Shown here: positions 1-9,119 of the stretch, piece by piece
How the letters are laid out: the number at the start of each line of letters is the position of its first letter
Numbering within the stretch: position 1 is the stretch's first letter
Source of the DNA: Microbacterium sp. SY138
GTDB lineage: Bacteria; Actinomycetota; Actinomycetes; Actinomycetales; Microbacteriaceae
Direction of reading: 5' to 3'
Length of the DNA stretch: 64,000 bases
NCBI RefSeq assembly: GCF_039729145.1
Contig: NZ_CP155793.1
Span: 1,302,001 to 1,366,000, forward strand
Made by a program: the position numbers and the translations under genes
Notes under the pieces: generated by a model
The model's input: the letters and a program-made list of their open reading frames with translations, nothing else
Told to the model about the DNA's origin: nothing
Database searches by the model: none

Positions 1-506
1 TCGACCTCTCTGCCGCAGAGGTCCACCTCGTCAACGAGGTCGCGCGCGAGACGATCCTCGCACGTGTCCTGCGCCAGGTGGCGGGGGAGTACGACGTCAT
101 TCTCATCGACTGCCAGCCGTCCCTCGGCATCCTCACCGTGAACGCGCTGACCGCGGCGCACGGCGTGATCATCCCCCTCGAGTGCGAGTTCTTCGCCCTG
201 CGCGGTGTGGCGCTGCTGATCGAGACGATCGACAAGGTCCGTGACCGGCTGAACCCGTCGATCACGATGGACGGCCTGTTGGCGACGATGTACGACCCGC
301 GCACGCTGCACTCCCGCGAAGTTCTGGAGCGGGTCGTCGAGGCATTCGGCGACGATGTGCTGGAGACCGTGATCGGCCGCACCGTGAAGTTCCCCGACGC
401 GTCGGTCTCGGGCGTGCCCATCACCGAGTTCGCCCCCGAGCACGCCGCCGCTCAGGCGTACCTGCGGCTGGCGCGGGAGCTGGTCGCCCGTGGCGCCGTC
501 GCCTAG
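1..506 (+). CDS. ParA-family partition ATPase, C-terminal part (5' end outside window)
   Basis: The frame is open from base 3 and runs to the stop at 506, so the N-terminal part with the P-loop lies before the window. The visible part has IDCQPSLG, the Walker-B-like stretch of ParA/MinD ATPases, followed by the usual ParA pattern (PLECEFFALRGV, then TMYDPRTLHSREV). ParA proteins use ATP to position DNA, partnering with ParB. A ParA homologue directly before scpA is common in actinobacteria. The stop overlaps the scpA start by 17 bases, suggesting coupled translation and a shared role in chromosome organisation. Family assignment is firm; whether this is the main chromosomal ParA or a paralogue cannot be told here. 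Confidence 0.9.
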   Translation, partial: DLSAAEVHLVNEVARETILARVLRQVAGEYDVILIDCQPSLGILTVNALTAAHGVIIPLECEFFALRGVALLIETIDKVRDRLNPSITMDGLLATMYDPRTLHSREVLERVVEAFGDDVLETVIGRTVKFPDASVSGVPITEFAPEHAAAQAYLRLARELVARGAVA

Positions 507-1347
507 CGAGGGGCCTGTCGACGCAACGCTCGAGGAGAGCGCGGGCGATGCCGCGGCCACAGACACGGCAGGCTTCCGGGTGTCCCTGTCGAACTTCGAC
601 GGCCCCTTCGACCTGCTGCTGAATCTCATCTCGAAACATGAGATGGACATCACCGAGGTGTCGTTGAGCGCGGTCACGAACGAATTCATCGCGTATCTGG
701 GGGAACTCGACGACGATGAGGACCTCGACCAGGCCTCCGAGTTCCTGGTCGTGGCCGCGACCCTGCTCGACATGAAGGTGGCGGGACTCCTGCCGCAGGG
801 CGAGCTGGTGGATGCCGAGGCGGTGGCCCTTCTCGAGGCGCGTGACCTGCTGTTCGCCCGCCTGCTGCAGTACCGGGCCTTCAAGGAGGTCTCGACGTGG
901 TTCGCTCGCTGCCTGCAGCGCGAGGATCGCCGACACGTCCGTGCCGTTCCCCTCGAGGAGAAGCACCGGCGGCAGACTCCGGAGCTCGTCTGGTCGCTGA
1001 GCGCCGACGACTTCGCCGCGCTCGCGCTGCTGGCGTTCGCACCCAAGGAGATCCCGCACGTCGGGCTCGACCATCTGCACGCACCGCTGGTCAGCATCCG
1101 CGAGCAGGCGGCGATCGTCGTGACACTGCTGCGTGGGACCGAGTCGGTGAGCTTCCGTGAGCTCGTCGCGGGCGTCACGGAGCCGGGCATCGTCGTCGCG
1201 CGCTTCATCTCGGTGCTGGAGCTCTATCGGCACGCGGCGCTGTCCTTCGAACAACTGGAACCGCTCGGCGAGCTGACGCTCCGCTGGGCCGCCGACTCCT
1301 GGTCGGACGAGACGCTGGCGACCCTGGGAGCCGATTATGACCGATGA
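490..1347 (+). CDS. scpA: Segregation and condensation protein A
   Basis: 285 residues. ScpA is the kleisin subunit of the SMC-ScpA-ScpB condensin, bridging the SMC heads in the nucleoid. The kleisin N-terminal signature is visible near residues 30-60 (FDGPFDLLLNLISKHEMDI), followed by ITEVSLSAVTNEFIAYL and a C-terminal winged-helix region. The GTG start at 490 lies inside the end of parA; the stop overlaps the scpB start by 11 bases. The first 25 or so residues are low-complexity and may be variable. The adjacent scpB confirms the assignment. Confidence 0.95.
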   Translation: MAPSPSEGPVDATLEESAGDAAATDTAGFRVSLSNFDGPFDLLLNLISKHEMDITEVSLSAVTNEFIAYLGELDDDEDLDQASEFLVVAATLLDMKVAGLLPQGELVDAEAVALLEARDLLFARLLQYRAFKEVSTWFARCLQREDRRHVRAVPLEEKHRRQTPELVWSLSADDFAALALLAFAPKEIPHVGLDHLHAPLVSIREQAAIVVTLLRGTESVSFRELVAGVTEPGIVVARFISVLELYRHAALSFEQLEPLGELTLRWAADSWSDETLATLGADYDR

Positions 1348-2041
1348 CGTGACGGAGACCGACGCTGTGACGGGGACCGACGCTGTGACGGGGACCGACG
1401 CTGTGACGGGGACCGACGCTGTGGCGGGGACCGACCTCACGGTGTCGGAGGATCAGACCTCGGACCCTGCCGGGACGGCACCCGAGATTCCCCTCGCCGA
1501 GCGGGTCGAAGCGATCCTCTTCATCGTGGATGAGCCGATCGGCCTCGTCGCGTTGGCTGCCGCCGTCGGGTCGCCGGTGCCAGCGGTACGTCAGACGCTC
1601 GAGATGCTCGTCGAGGACTACGACGGGCGGGGCACGGGACCACGGCGCGGCTTCGAGCTGCGCGAGGTGGGCGGCGGATGGCGACTGTACGTCCGCGAAG
1701 ATCTCGATGCCATGGTGGCCGAGTTCGTCGGAGGGCAGGCCCCGGCGCGACTGTCGCAGGCCGCGCTCGAGACATTGGCGGTCATCGCCTACAAGCAGCC
1801 GGTGACGCGCAGCCAGGTCGCGTCCATCCGCGCGGTGAACGTCGATTCCGTCGTGCGCACGCTGCTCGCCCGCGGGCTGATCACGGAGCTGTTCGCGGAT
1901 TCCGAGACCGGCGCGATCAACTACGGCACGTCCGACGCGCTTCTGCAGCACCTGGGCATCAACTCGCTCGACGAGCTGCCCCCGATCTCCCCGCTGCTCG
2001 ATGACGGTGCAGACGGCTTCGACGAAGGGACCATCCGATGA
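1337..2041 (+). CDS. scpB: Segregation and condensation protein B
   Basis: 234 residues. ScpB is a paired winged-helix protein that binds ScpA in condensin. The core starts near residue 55 (AERVEAILFIVDEPIGLVAL) and contains the typical LSQAALETLAVIAYKQPVTR stretch. Ahead of it is a disordered Thr/Asp-rich arm made of a six-residue TDAVTG repeat encoded by tandem 18-bp DNA units. The ATG at 1337 lies inside scpA, and the stop overlaps the rluB start in an ATGA arrangement. Confidence 0.95.
   Translation: MTDDVTETDAVTGTDAVTGTDAVTGTDAVAGTDLTVSEDQTSDPAGTAPEIPLAERVEAILFIVDEPIGLVALAAAVGSPVPAVRQTLEMLVEDYDGRGTGPRRGFELREVGGGWRLYVREDLDAMVAEFVGGQAPARLSQAALETLAVIAYKQPVTRSQVASIRAVNVDSVVRTLLARGLITELFADSETGAINYGTSDALLQHLGINSLDELPPISPLLDDGADGFDEGTIR
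1361..1432 (+). repeat. In-frame 18-bp tandem repeat, four units, in scpB
   Basis: Four consecutive copies of GACGCTGTGACGGGGACC; the fourth has one substitution (gtg gcg). A degenerate unit precedes the array at 1343-1360. Each unit encodes six residues (TDAVTG), so gain or loss of a unit keeps the frame. The array lies in the N-terminal tail, outside the ScpB fold. Confidence 0.95.
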
Positions 2042-2844
2042 CAGGCTTCGACGCCTCGACAGACTCCGAGGCCGCGCCCGAGGGCGTGCGCTTGCAGAAG
2101 GTGCTCGCGGCGGCAGGCGTGGCCTCCCGCCGCGTGGTGGAGCAGTACATCGCCGAGGGCCGCATCCGCGTCAACGGCATCGTCGTGTCCGAGCAGGGGC
2201 GACGGATCGACCCCGAGCGCGACCTCGTCGACGTGGACGGTACCGCGATCCAGCTCGACGTCTCCAAGCGCTACGTCATGCTCAACAAGCCGACCGGCGT
2301 GGTGAGCAGCATGAAGGACGAGAGCGGCCGCCCCGACCTGCGTCGCTTCACCGAGAAGTACGAGGAGCGCCTCTACAACGTCGGCCGCCTCGATGCCGAG
2401 ACGAGCGGTCTGCTGATCCTCACGAACGACGGCGCGCTCGCCCACGTGCTGGCCCACCCGTCTTTCGGCGTGACGAAGGTGTACATCGCGAAGGTCGAGG
2501 GCACAGTGCTGCCGCAGACGATCTCGAAGCTGACGAAGGGCATCGAGCTGGAGGACGGACCGATCGCCGCCGACAAGGCACGGCTGTTGGACACCTCCCG
2601 CGAGGAGAGCCTGGTCGAGCTGACGCTGCACTCCGGTCGCAACCGCATCGTGCGACGCATGCTCGCGGCGGTGGGCCACCCCGTCACCGAACTGGTCCGC
2701 CGGCAGTTCGGTCCGCTCCACCTGGGAACCCTCCCGGCCGGGAAGACGCGGGAACTGAGTAAAATCGAACTCGGCGCGCTTTTGACCCTGTCGCGCCGTG
2801 ATTCCGGTGTCGCCGAGGCGCCAGGCGAGCAGGAGAACGAATGA
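2038..2844 (+). CDS. rluB: 23S rRNA pseudouridine synthase, RluB/RsuA family
   Basis: 268 residues. It has an N-terminal S4 RNA-binding domain (VRLQKVLAAAGVASRR at about residues 17-32) and then the RsuA/RluB catalytic domain. The catalytic aspartate lies in GRLDAETSGLLILTNDG, and the later SGRNRIVRRM motif is typical. The family converts a uridine in rRNA to pseudouridine; RluB acts on 23S rRNA. Location next to scpAB is common in Gram-positives. It overlaps scpB and tyrA by ATGA junctions. The exact target uridine is inferred from the family. Confidence 0.9.
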   Translation: MTGFDASTDSEAAPEGVRLQKVLAAAGVASRRVVEQYIAEGRIRVNGIVVSEQGRRIDPERDLVDVDGTAIQLDVSKRYVMLNKPTGVVSSMKDESGRPDLRRFTEKYEERLYNVGRLDAETSGLLILTNDGALAHVLAHPSFGVTKVYIAKVEGTVLPQTISKLTKGIELEDGPIAADKARLLDTSREESLVELTLHSGRNRIVRRMLAAVGHPVTELVRRQFGPLHLGTLPAGKTRELSKIELGALLTLSRRDSGVAEAPGEQENE

Positions 2845-3977
2845 CCGATACGACGAGTGCGCCCACGGGGCGGAGAGCGGGCGTCGTCGCGCCGCGCCTC
2901 TCCGGTACCGTCCGCATCGTCGGCGCCGGACTCCTCGGCGCGAGCATCGGCCACGCCCTCCGCGCGAAGGGGGTAGATGTCGTCCTGACCGATGCCTCGC
3001 CCGCCCAACTGCGTCTCGCCGTCGACTACGGCGCCGGAAGGATCTCGAACGAGGACGATCAGCCTTCCCTGGTCGTTGTCGCGGTGCCGCCGGATGTCAC
3101 TGCCGACGTGATCCAGGCCGAACTCGAACGGTTCCCAGAGGCCGTCGTCACCGACGTCGCGAGCGTGAAGCTCGAGCCTTTCCGTGCACTCCAGGCGCGC
3201 GGTGTCGACCTCACCCGCTACATCGGCTCTCACCCGCTCGCCGGTCGTGAGCGCGGGGGCGCGATCTCAGCGCGTGCCGACCTCTTCATCGGGCGCCCCT
3301 GGGTGGTGTGCCGTGATGAGGAGACGAGAGCCTCCGACCTCGCCCTCGTCGAGGCCCTCGCGCTCGACGTCGGAGCGACGCCCCTCGAGATGACTCCGGA
3401 GGAGCACGATCGTTCGGTCGCGCTGACCTCGCACGTGCCCCAGGTGGTCGCGAGCCTGCTCGCCGGTCGCCTCGCCGAAGCGGAAGAGGGGGCGCTCCGC
3501 CTTGCAGGCCAGGGCGTCCGCGACACCACACGCATCGCGGCATCCGCCCCCGAGCTCTGGGTGCAGATCCTCGGGGCGAACGCGGCACCCGTGGTCGAGA
3601 TCCTCGATGCGCTGGCCTCCGACCTCGGCGAGATCTCCGATGCCCTGCGTGAGCCGAGCGCTCCGGGCGCCCGCCGCATCGTCGCCGAGACCATCCGGCA
3701 GGGGAACGACGGCGTTGAACGGCTCCCCGGCAAGCACGGACAGAATCAGCGTTTCGAAACCCTCGTCGTGATGGTCGACGACACCGCGGGTCAGCTCGGC
3801 CGCCTGTTCGGAGAGCTCGGCGAGCTCGGTGTGAACGTCGAGGACCTCCGCCTCGAGCATTCGCCCGGCGCGCAGTTCGGCCTCGCCGAGATCAGCGTCG
3901 ATCCCGCGGCGCTGCATGGCGCGATCACCGGGCTGCAGGAACGTGGATGGCGCATCGCTGGGAGCACGAATGACTGA
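2841..3977 (+). CDS. tyrA: Prephenate dehydrogenase with C-terminal ACT-like domain
   Basis: 378 residues. Catalyses NAD(P)-dependent oxidative decarboxylation of prephenate to 4-hydroxyphenylpyruvate in tyrosine biosynthesis. A Rossmann motif [13 protein letters not shown] lies at about residues 28-40. The active-site segment is [12 protein letters not shown], with the usual [13 protein letters not shown] helix later. The last 80 or so residues ([19 protein letters not shown]) form an ACT-like regulatory domain, suggesting feedback by tyrosine. It starts in the ATGA overlap with rluB behind a GGAG ribosome site, and its end overlaps cmk by 8 bases. Confidence 0.93.
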   Translation: MTDTTSAPTGRRAGVVAPRLSGTVRIVGAGLLGASIGHALRAKGVDVVLTDASPAQLRLAVDYGAGRISNEDDQPSLVVVAVPPDVTADVIQAELERFPEAVVTDVASVKLEPFRALQARGVDLTRYIGSHPLAGRERGGAISARADLFIGRPWVVCRDEETRASDLALVEALALDVGATPLEMTPEEHDRSVALTSHVPQVVASLLAGRLAEAEEGALRLAGQGVRDTTRIAASAPELWVQILGANAAPVVEILDALASDLGEISDALREPSAPGARRIVAETIRQGNDGVERLPGKHGQNQRFETLVVMVDDTAGQLGRLFGELGELGVNVEDLRLEHSPGAQFGLAEISVDPAALHGAITGLQERGWRIAGSTND

Positions 3978-4689
3978 TATCTCGACCTCTGCTGCGGACG
4001 CTTCGGTGACCGACGCGCACAAGTTCATCGCGATCGATGGGCCGGCCGGATCGGGCAAGTCCAGCGTTTCGAAGGCCGTCGCCCGCGCACTCGGTTTCGG
4101 CTACCTCGACACCGGCTCCGCCTACCGCGCACTCGCCTGGCATGTGCTCGATCGGGGCGCCGACACCGAAGACCCTGAGGCCGTGCGCGCTGCGGCGGCA
4201 GACTTCCCTCTGACGCTGGGGCTCGACCCCGACGAGCGGACGGTGCTCGTCGGCGACGTCGAGGTCACCGAGGCCATCCGAGACCCGAGGGTCTCCGGCG
4301 CGGTGAGCGGCGTGGCGCGCGTGCCCGAGGTTCGCGCGCAGGTCAACGAGCTGTTCCGCCGTCTGGTGTCGGAGTCGTCGTACCCCGCCGTCGTGGTGGA
4401 GGGCCGTGACATCACGACCGTGGTCGCCCCCGACGCTCCGGTGCGGATCCTTCTCACCGCAGCTCCCGAGGTACGGGCTGCACGACGTGCCGGTGAACTC
4501 GCCGGCGAGAACGCGGCTGCTGTCGCCGCGGCGCTGCACAAGCGTGACGCCTCAGACAGCGCCGTCGTCGACTTCCTGAACGCCGCAGAAGGCGTCGAGG
4601 TCGTCGATTCGACGGAACTCGATTTCCCCCAGACCATCGACGCCGTCCTCACGGTGATCGAACGAATCCAAGGAGCACACCGTGGCTGA
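3970..4689 (+). CDS. cmk: Cytidylate kinase
   Basis: 239 residues from the ATG at 3970; an upstream in-frame start at 3916 would only add residues read from inside tyrA. Phosphorylates CMP and dCMP using ATP. The P-loop [15 protein letters not shown] is at about residues 23-37, then [14 protein letters not shown], a CMP-kinase signature, and [16 protein letters not shown], the substrate-binding stretch. It overlaps tyrA upstream and der downstream by 8 bases each. The cmk-der pair is widespread in actinobacteria. Confidence 0.95.
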   Translation: MTDISTSAADASVTDAHKFIAIDGPAGSGKSSVSKAVARALGFGYLDTGSAYRALAWHVLDRGADTEDPEAVRAAAADFPLTLGLDPDERTVLVGDVEVTEAIRDPRVSGAVSGVARVPEVRAQVNELFRRLVSESSYPAVVVEGRDITTVVAPDAPVRILLTAAPEVRAARRAGELAGENAAAVAAALHKRDASDSAVVDFLNAAEGVEVVDSTELDFPQTIDAVLTVIERIQGAHRG

Positions 4690-6202
4690 CGACGAATACG
4701 AAGGCGGCCCCGACCAGCTCGCCGAGAAGATGGACCAGCTCGACGAGCATCTCGCCGAGCAGCGCGCGGAGACGCTGCGCGCCGGCCTCTCCGACTACGA
4801 GCTGGACGATGAGGACGCGGAACTCCTCGCGGGCATCACGCTCGGCGAAGACGGCATCCACTACAGTCCGGCTCTTCCCGTGGTGGCGATCGTCGGACGA
4901 CCGAACGTGGGCAAGTCCGCGTTGGTCAACCGCATCCTCGGCCGCCGCGAGGCCGTCGTCGAGGACACCCCCGGTGTCACCCGTGACCGCGTGACGTACA
5001 AGGCCGAGTGGGCCGACCGTCGCTTCTCGCTCGTCGACACCGGCGGGTGGGAGCCCGACGCGCGCGGCATCGACCGTTCGGTCGCGATGCAGGCCGAGGT
5101 CGCGATCGACCTCGCCGACATGGTGCTGTTCGTCGTCGACGCGATGGTGGGGGCGACGTCGACCGACGAGCACGTCGTGAAGCTGCTGCGCAAGAGCGGC
5201 AAGCCGGTGTTCCTCGTCGCCAACAAGATCGATGACGCCCGCCAGGAGCCGGAGACCGCAGCGCTGTGGAGCCTGGGCCTCGGCGAGCCCTGGCCCGTGT
5301 CGGCGATCCACGGACGCGGCGTCGCCGATCTGCTGGATGCCGTGCTCAAGAAGCTTCCCGAGGTCTCGGCCGTCGCGAAGCAGGAGATCGGCGGACCGCG
5401 CCGCGTGGCCATCCTCGGTCGTCCGAACGTGGGCAAGTCGTCACTGCTGAACAAGGCGGCAGGCGAGGAGCGCGTGGTCGTCAACGATCTGGCCGGCACC
5501 ACCCGTGACCCGGTGGACGAGGTCGTGGAACTCGGCGGGAAGATGTGGCGTCTGGTCGACACCGCCGGTATCCGTCGTCGCGTGCACATGGCGCAGGGGG
5601 CCGACTTCTACGCCTCGCTGCGCACTTCGGCCGCGCTGGAGAAGGCCGAGGTCGCCGTCGTCGTTCTCGACGTCTCGGAGTCGATCAGTGAGCAGGACGT
5701 ACGCATCATCGATCTCGTGCTGGAGTCGGGCCGCGCGCTCGTGCTCGCCTTCAACAAGTGGGACCGTCTGAACGACGACGATCTCGAGAACGCCGACCGC
5801 CGTCGCTACCTCGAGCGTGAGATCGAGCAGGATCTGGCGCACGTCGCCTGGGCCCCGCGGGTGAACATCTCGGCGAAGACCGGGCGTCACCTCGACAAGC
5901 TCGTGCCCGCGCTGGAGACGGCCCTGGAGAACTGGGACCGTCGTATTCCGACGGGCAAGTTCAACGCGTTCCTCGCAGAACTCGTGGCGGAGCACCCGCA
6001 CCCGCTGCGCGGTGGCAAGCAGCCGCGCATCCTGTTCGGCACCCAGGCGTCGACGCGCCCGCCGACGTTCGTGCTGTTCACGACCGGTTTCCTCGACCCC
6101 GGGTACCGCCGGTTCATCCAGCGGCGTCTGCGCGAGCTCTACTCGTTCGAGGGCACGCCGATCGTGATCAACATGCGCGTGCGCGAGAAGCGTCAGCGCT
6201 GA
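4682..6202 (+). CDS. der: Ribosome-assembly GTPase Der (EngA)
   Basis: 506 residues with two tandem GTPase domains and a C-terminal KH-like domain. G1 motifs are [13 protein letters not shown] (about residue 75) and [13 protein letters not shown] (about residue 247); G3 motifs DTGGWE and DTAGIRR; G4 motifs NKID and NKWD. Der acts in late assembly of the 50S subunit. The 60-residue acidic N-terminal extension is usual in actinobacteria. The GTG start lies within the last codons of cmk. Last gene of the coupled block that begins with parA. Confidence 0.97.
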   Translation: MADDEYEGGPDQLAEKMDQLDEHLAEQRAETLRAGLSDYELDDEDAELLAGITLGEDGIHYSPALPVVAIVGRPNVGKSALVNRILGRREAVVEDTPGVTRDRVTYKAEWADRRFSLVDTGGWEPDARGIDRSVAMQAEVAIDLADMVLFVVDAMVGATSTDEHVVKLLRKSGKPVFLVANKIDDARQEPETAALWSLGLGEPWPVSAIHGRGVADLLDAVLKKLPEVSAVAKQEIGGPRRVAILGRPNVGKSSLLNKAAGEERVVVNDLAGTTRDPVDEVVELGGKMWRLVDTAGIRRRVHMAQGADFYASLRTSAALEKAEVAVVVLDVSESISEQDVRIIDLVLESGRALVLAFNKWDRLNDDDLENADRRRYLEREIEQDLAHVAWAPRVNISAKTGRHLDKLVPALETALENWDRRIPTGKFNAFLAELVAEHPHPLRGGKQPRILFGTQASTRPPTFVLFTTGFLDPGYRRFIQRRLRELYSFEGTPIVINMRVREKRQR

Positions 6203-6263
6203 TCTGTTCCGGCGCATGTCGCGCCGTGGTGCTGTGACCCCGATGCTGTGAAAGGCTGAAGGG

Positions 6264-7169
6264 GTGACTGTCGTACCTCCTGCTTTCGGTGAACCGCGTC
6301 GCCCCGAGGGGCCGCGGAACCCCGGCGATGCCTGGGTGATCGCGGAGTCGGGGGAGAAGTACTGGGGGCGCTTCGGTGCTGCCGGGCTTCTCGCCTATGA
6401 CCCCGCACGTGGCATCCTGCTGCAGCATCGTGTCGCGTGGAGTCACTTCGGTGGAACCTGGGGCTTGCCGGGCGGCGCACTCCACGAGGGGGAGAGCGCG
6501 ATCGCGGGAGCGATCCGTGAGGCCCAGGAAGAGGCGGGCGTGCCGGACGGTGCCGTGCGCGCCCGGTTCACGAGCGTTCTCGATCTGGGCATCTGGTCGT
6601 ACACGACCGTCGTCGCCGATGTCGGGGAGCCTTTCGAGCCGGTGATCAGCGACCCCGAGAGCGTCGCGCTCGAGTGGGTGCCGGTCGATCAGGTGTCGTC
6701 ACGACCGTTGCACCCCGGTTTCGGTTCGTCGTGGCCGGCGTTGCTCGAACTGCTCGACGTGCGACCGGCGATCGTGGTGGATGCCGCGAATGTCGTCGGC
6801 TCGGTCCCTGATGGGTGGTGGAAAGACCGTGCGGGCGCCGCAGCTCGTCTTCGTGCGCGTCTGGAGGGACTGGCGGTCCCCGCGCACGCGCTGGAACTCG
6901 CAGGCGATGAGTGGTTCCCCGACGTGTCGATGGTGGTCGAGGGGCAGGCGCGAGGTATCGAAGACCAAGCCGGCACGGTCTCGGTGATCCGCGCGGAAGC
7001 CGCGGGTGATGACGCGATCGTCGCCGAGGTCGAGCGCCGTGTCGCGATGCAGCAGCTGGTCGTGACCGTCACGAGCGATAGGGGCCTCCGTGATCGCGCC
7101 GAGAGCGCCGGAGCCGCGCACATCCGTTCGGCCGGGTGGTTGCTCGATCTCTTCGCGGCCAACGGCTGA
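6264..7169 (+). CDS. Nudix hydrolase fused to a C-terminal PIN/NYN-like domain
   Basis: 301 residues, GTG start. The N-terminal half is a Nudix domain with a complete Nudix box (GGALHEGESAIAGAI followed by REAQEEAG), so a nucleoside-diphosphate-linked substrate is expected. From about residue 170 a second domain begins with AIVVDAANVVGSVPDGWW and has GDDAIVAEVE and VVTVTSDRGLRDR. This spacing of acidic residues resembles NYN/YacP or PIN-type nuclease domains. The substrate is unknown and nuclease activity is an inference. The gene stands alone after der with its own short leader. Confidence 0.8.
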   Translation: MTVVPPAFGEPRRPEGPRNPGDAWVIAESGEKYWGRFGAAGLLAYDPARGILLQHRVAWSHFGGTWGLPGGALHEGESAIAGAIREAQEEAGVPDGAVRARFTSVLDLGIWSYTTVVADVGEPFEPVISDPESVALEWVPVDQVSSRPLHPGFGSSWPALLELLDVRPAIVVDAANVVGSVPDGWWKDRAGAAARLRARLEGLAVPAHALELAGDEWFPDVSMVVEGQARGIEDQAGTVSVIRAEAAGDDAIVAEVERRVAMQQLVVTVTSDRGLRDRAESAGAAHIRSAGWLLDLFAANG

Positions 7170-7196
7170 CTTTCGCCCCAAGCCCCGCGCGCTGTT

Positions 7197-7255
7197 CCTA
7201 GCGCGCCGTGGTCCTAGCGCGCCGTGGTCCTAGCGCGGGTCCTGCGCGCTGTGGT
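7197..7255. repeat. Short imperfect tandem repeat between convergent genes
   Basis: Units: CCTAGCGCGCCGTGGT at 7197-7212 and 7213-7228, a shortened CCTAGCGCGGGT at 7229-7240, and CCTGCGCGCTGTGGT at 7241-7255. It fills the space between the Nudix gene and the convergent HNH gene. I see no clear terminator stem with a T-run, so a transcription stop here is only possible. Confidence 0.8.
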
Positions 7256-7269
7256 CCTGACGTCGTGAT

Positions 7270-8685
7270 TCAGACGAACATCACGCGTCGGGGCGGCGGG
7301 TCGGCATAGTCGCGGCCCAGCGGACTGTGCCACGTGATGCTGCGGTCCTTCTCCTGCTGAGCGGTCCAGCGATGCGAATCGGGAATGTCCGGATGCTTGA
7401 GCGTGTGGTGGCCCCGGCAGAAGTGGCCGAGGTTGTCGAGCCTGGTCTTCCCTCCCTTCGCATGATCGTGGTTGTGGTCGATCTCGCTGCGGTGCGCCGG
7501 CATGCGGCACCCCGGGAAGCGGCAGTGTCGGTCACGCGCGCGCAGGAACCGTCGCATCCCCTCGGTCGGCGTATAGGTGTCTGTCTCGACCACCATGCCT
7601 GTTGGGTCGAGGAACAGACGGGTCCAGCCGGTGTTGCGCCCCGCCAGCTCCCGGACGATGTCGGGGCTCAGGGGGCCGAGTCCGTCGAGCTCGGCAGCGC
7701 GGTCGTCGACGCCGGCGAGTGTGGTCGCCGCGACGGTCACCTGAATGCGGGCCTGGATGCCGTCGAGGGCGTCGCCGTGTGCGGTGCTCGGATCTGCGGT
7801 CAGGAGCAGATCCGAGAACAGGTCCGTCTCGGTCTGCTTCCACGTTCGGGTGTCGGCCGGGAAGTGCGTCAGTTCGGGATCTGTCGAGAACGTGTCACCA
7901 TCAGCACCGTGGATCACGCCACCATCGACGAAGTCGACCGATGGGTCGTCGAGGGGAGGCTCATCGGGGTGGTCTACCTCCTCGTCGAACCACCAGGGCT
8001 GGGGCAGGATCTCGCGGGTGTCTCGGGCCCGCACGACTTCGCGCGTCATCCGGTTGAGTCGGTCGGAGATCGCGGTGGCGATCCACTCGGGGAGCACCGC
8101 GGTGAGAAGTGCCAGGCCGTCGTCGAGTGCTCTCACCGTCACACATCGTTCTTCTGCAGCGCGGCGGTGCCTCTCCACGAGCGTCTCGCCGACGAGGGCA
8201 GCCGCGACCTGGCGTACATGGGCGCGTGTGCGTGCGGCCGTGTCGCGTTCGGCGACGACGAGCGCCGCGGCTTCGAAGAGTTCCATGACCGCGGGATCGG
8301 CCTTCCTGTTGCGGATCGCTTCGGCGACGACCGCGCAGGCCCTGGAGATCTCTCGCACATGTCCGACGCTGATCATGCCGTCGGCGAATGCGGCACGGAC
8401 GGCCGGGAGATGGGTGTGAAGGGCGTGGGCATCGGCGAAGGCGAACTCCATCGAGCCTTTCGACACGTGTCCGGCAGCGGAGAACTCCGCGATCATCGAG
8501 CGATGGATCGCCTCGCGATGAAAAGGGCTCGCGGAGACATCGGCGTCGAGGATGGCGATCTGCTCCGTCAGCAGGTCTGCGGCCTCGGCTTCGAGTGCGG
8601 CGATCCGACGTCTCGTGTCGACCCACGCGTCCAAGACGCGCCGTCGTTGCTCGAGATCGAGGTCGAGATCAGTCGAGAGTGGCAT
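7270..8685 (-). CDS. DUF222 / HNH endonuclease domain protein
   Basis: 471 residues. A long N-terminal DUF222 region is followed by a C-terminal HNH motif: CRFPGCRMPAHRSEIDHNHD, then GGKTRLDNLGHFCRGHHTLKH. The zinc cysteines and HNH histidines are all visible. This family is multi-copy in Microbacteriaceae and other actinobacteria and is often considered mobile or selfish-associated; its physiological role is not settled. ATG at 8685 with a GGAGG immediately before it (unusually close spacing). Confidence 0.9.
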   Translation of the reverse strand: MPLSTDLDLDLEQRRRVLDAWVDTRRRIAALEAEAADLLTEQIAILDADVSASPFHREAIHRSMIAEFSAAGHVSKGSMEFAFADAHALHTHLPAVRAAFADGMISVGHVREISRACAVVAEAIRNRKADPAVMELFEAAALVVAERDTAARTRAHVRQVAAALVGETLVERHRRAAEERCVTVRALDDGLALLTAVLPEWIATAISDRLNRMTREVVRARDTREILPQPWWFDEEVDHPDEPPLDDPSVDFVDGGVIHGADGDTFSTDPELTHFPADTRTWKQTETDLFSDLLLTADPSTAHGDALDGIQARIQVTVAATTLAGVDDRAAELDGLGPLSPDIVRELAGRNTGWTRLFLDPTGMVVETDTYTPTEGMRRFLRARDRHCRFPGCRMPAHRSEIDHNHDHAKGGKTRLDNLGHFCRGHHTLKHPDIPDSHRWTAQQEKDRSITWHSPLGRDYADPPPRRVMFV

Positions 8686-8747
8686 ACCTCCAGATTAGAA
8701 CAAAGCTTCGAATATCGTAAGGTGTGATGGCGGTGCATGCCGGGATA

Positions 8748-9119
8748 TCAGTGAAAGCTCTCGTCGTTCCGCCCGCGCAGTTTGTCGATGTCGCGACGTT
8801 CTCGCTTGGTGGGGCGTCCGGCCCCGCGGTCGCGGAGTCCCAGCGCTGCCTGGGGCTCGCGCTCGGGAGTGCGATCCTCGTAGGCGAGCGCGGCCACCGG
8901 AGCCCCCACGCGCTTGACCAGCAGCTGACGGACGATGAGGATCCGATCGAATCCCGCAATGCGTATGCGCAGCTCATCTCCGATGCGAACCTGCTGCGCG
9001 GCCTTCACCTTGTCTCCGTTCACCCGTACATGCCCCGCTCGGCATGCGGTCGTCGCGGCCGACCGCGTCTTGTAGACGCGGATGGCCCAGAGCCAGCTGT
9101 CGACACGGGCGGCATCCAT
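8748..9119 (-). CDS. S4-domain RNA-binding protein (Hsp15/YrfH-like)
   Basis: 123 residues. The N-terminus RVDSWLWAIRVYKTRSAATT and ACRAGHVRVNGDKVKAAQQV is a standard S4 fold, as in Hsp15, which binds stalled 50S-nascent chain complexes. The C-terminus is basic and charged (GRPTKRERRDIDKLRG), a tail typical of the actinobacterial form. The ATG at 9119 overlaps the stop of the upstream membrane-protein gene (TGATG) with AGGAG placed for re-initiation, so the two are co-translated. Confidence 0.9.
   Translation of the reverse strand: MDAARVDSWLWAIRVYKTRSAATTACRAGHVRVNGDKVKAAQQVRIGDELRIRIAGFDRILIVRQLLVKRVGAPVAALAYEDRTPEREPQAALGLRDRGAGRPTKRERRDIDKLRGRNDESFH

Noticed and set aside
421..1440. 339-codon minus-strand frame opposite scpA
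   Set aside because: Antisense shadow; the start region merely mirrors the scpB tandem repeat.
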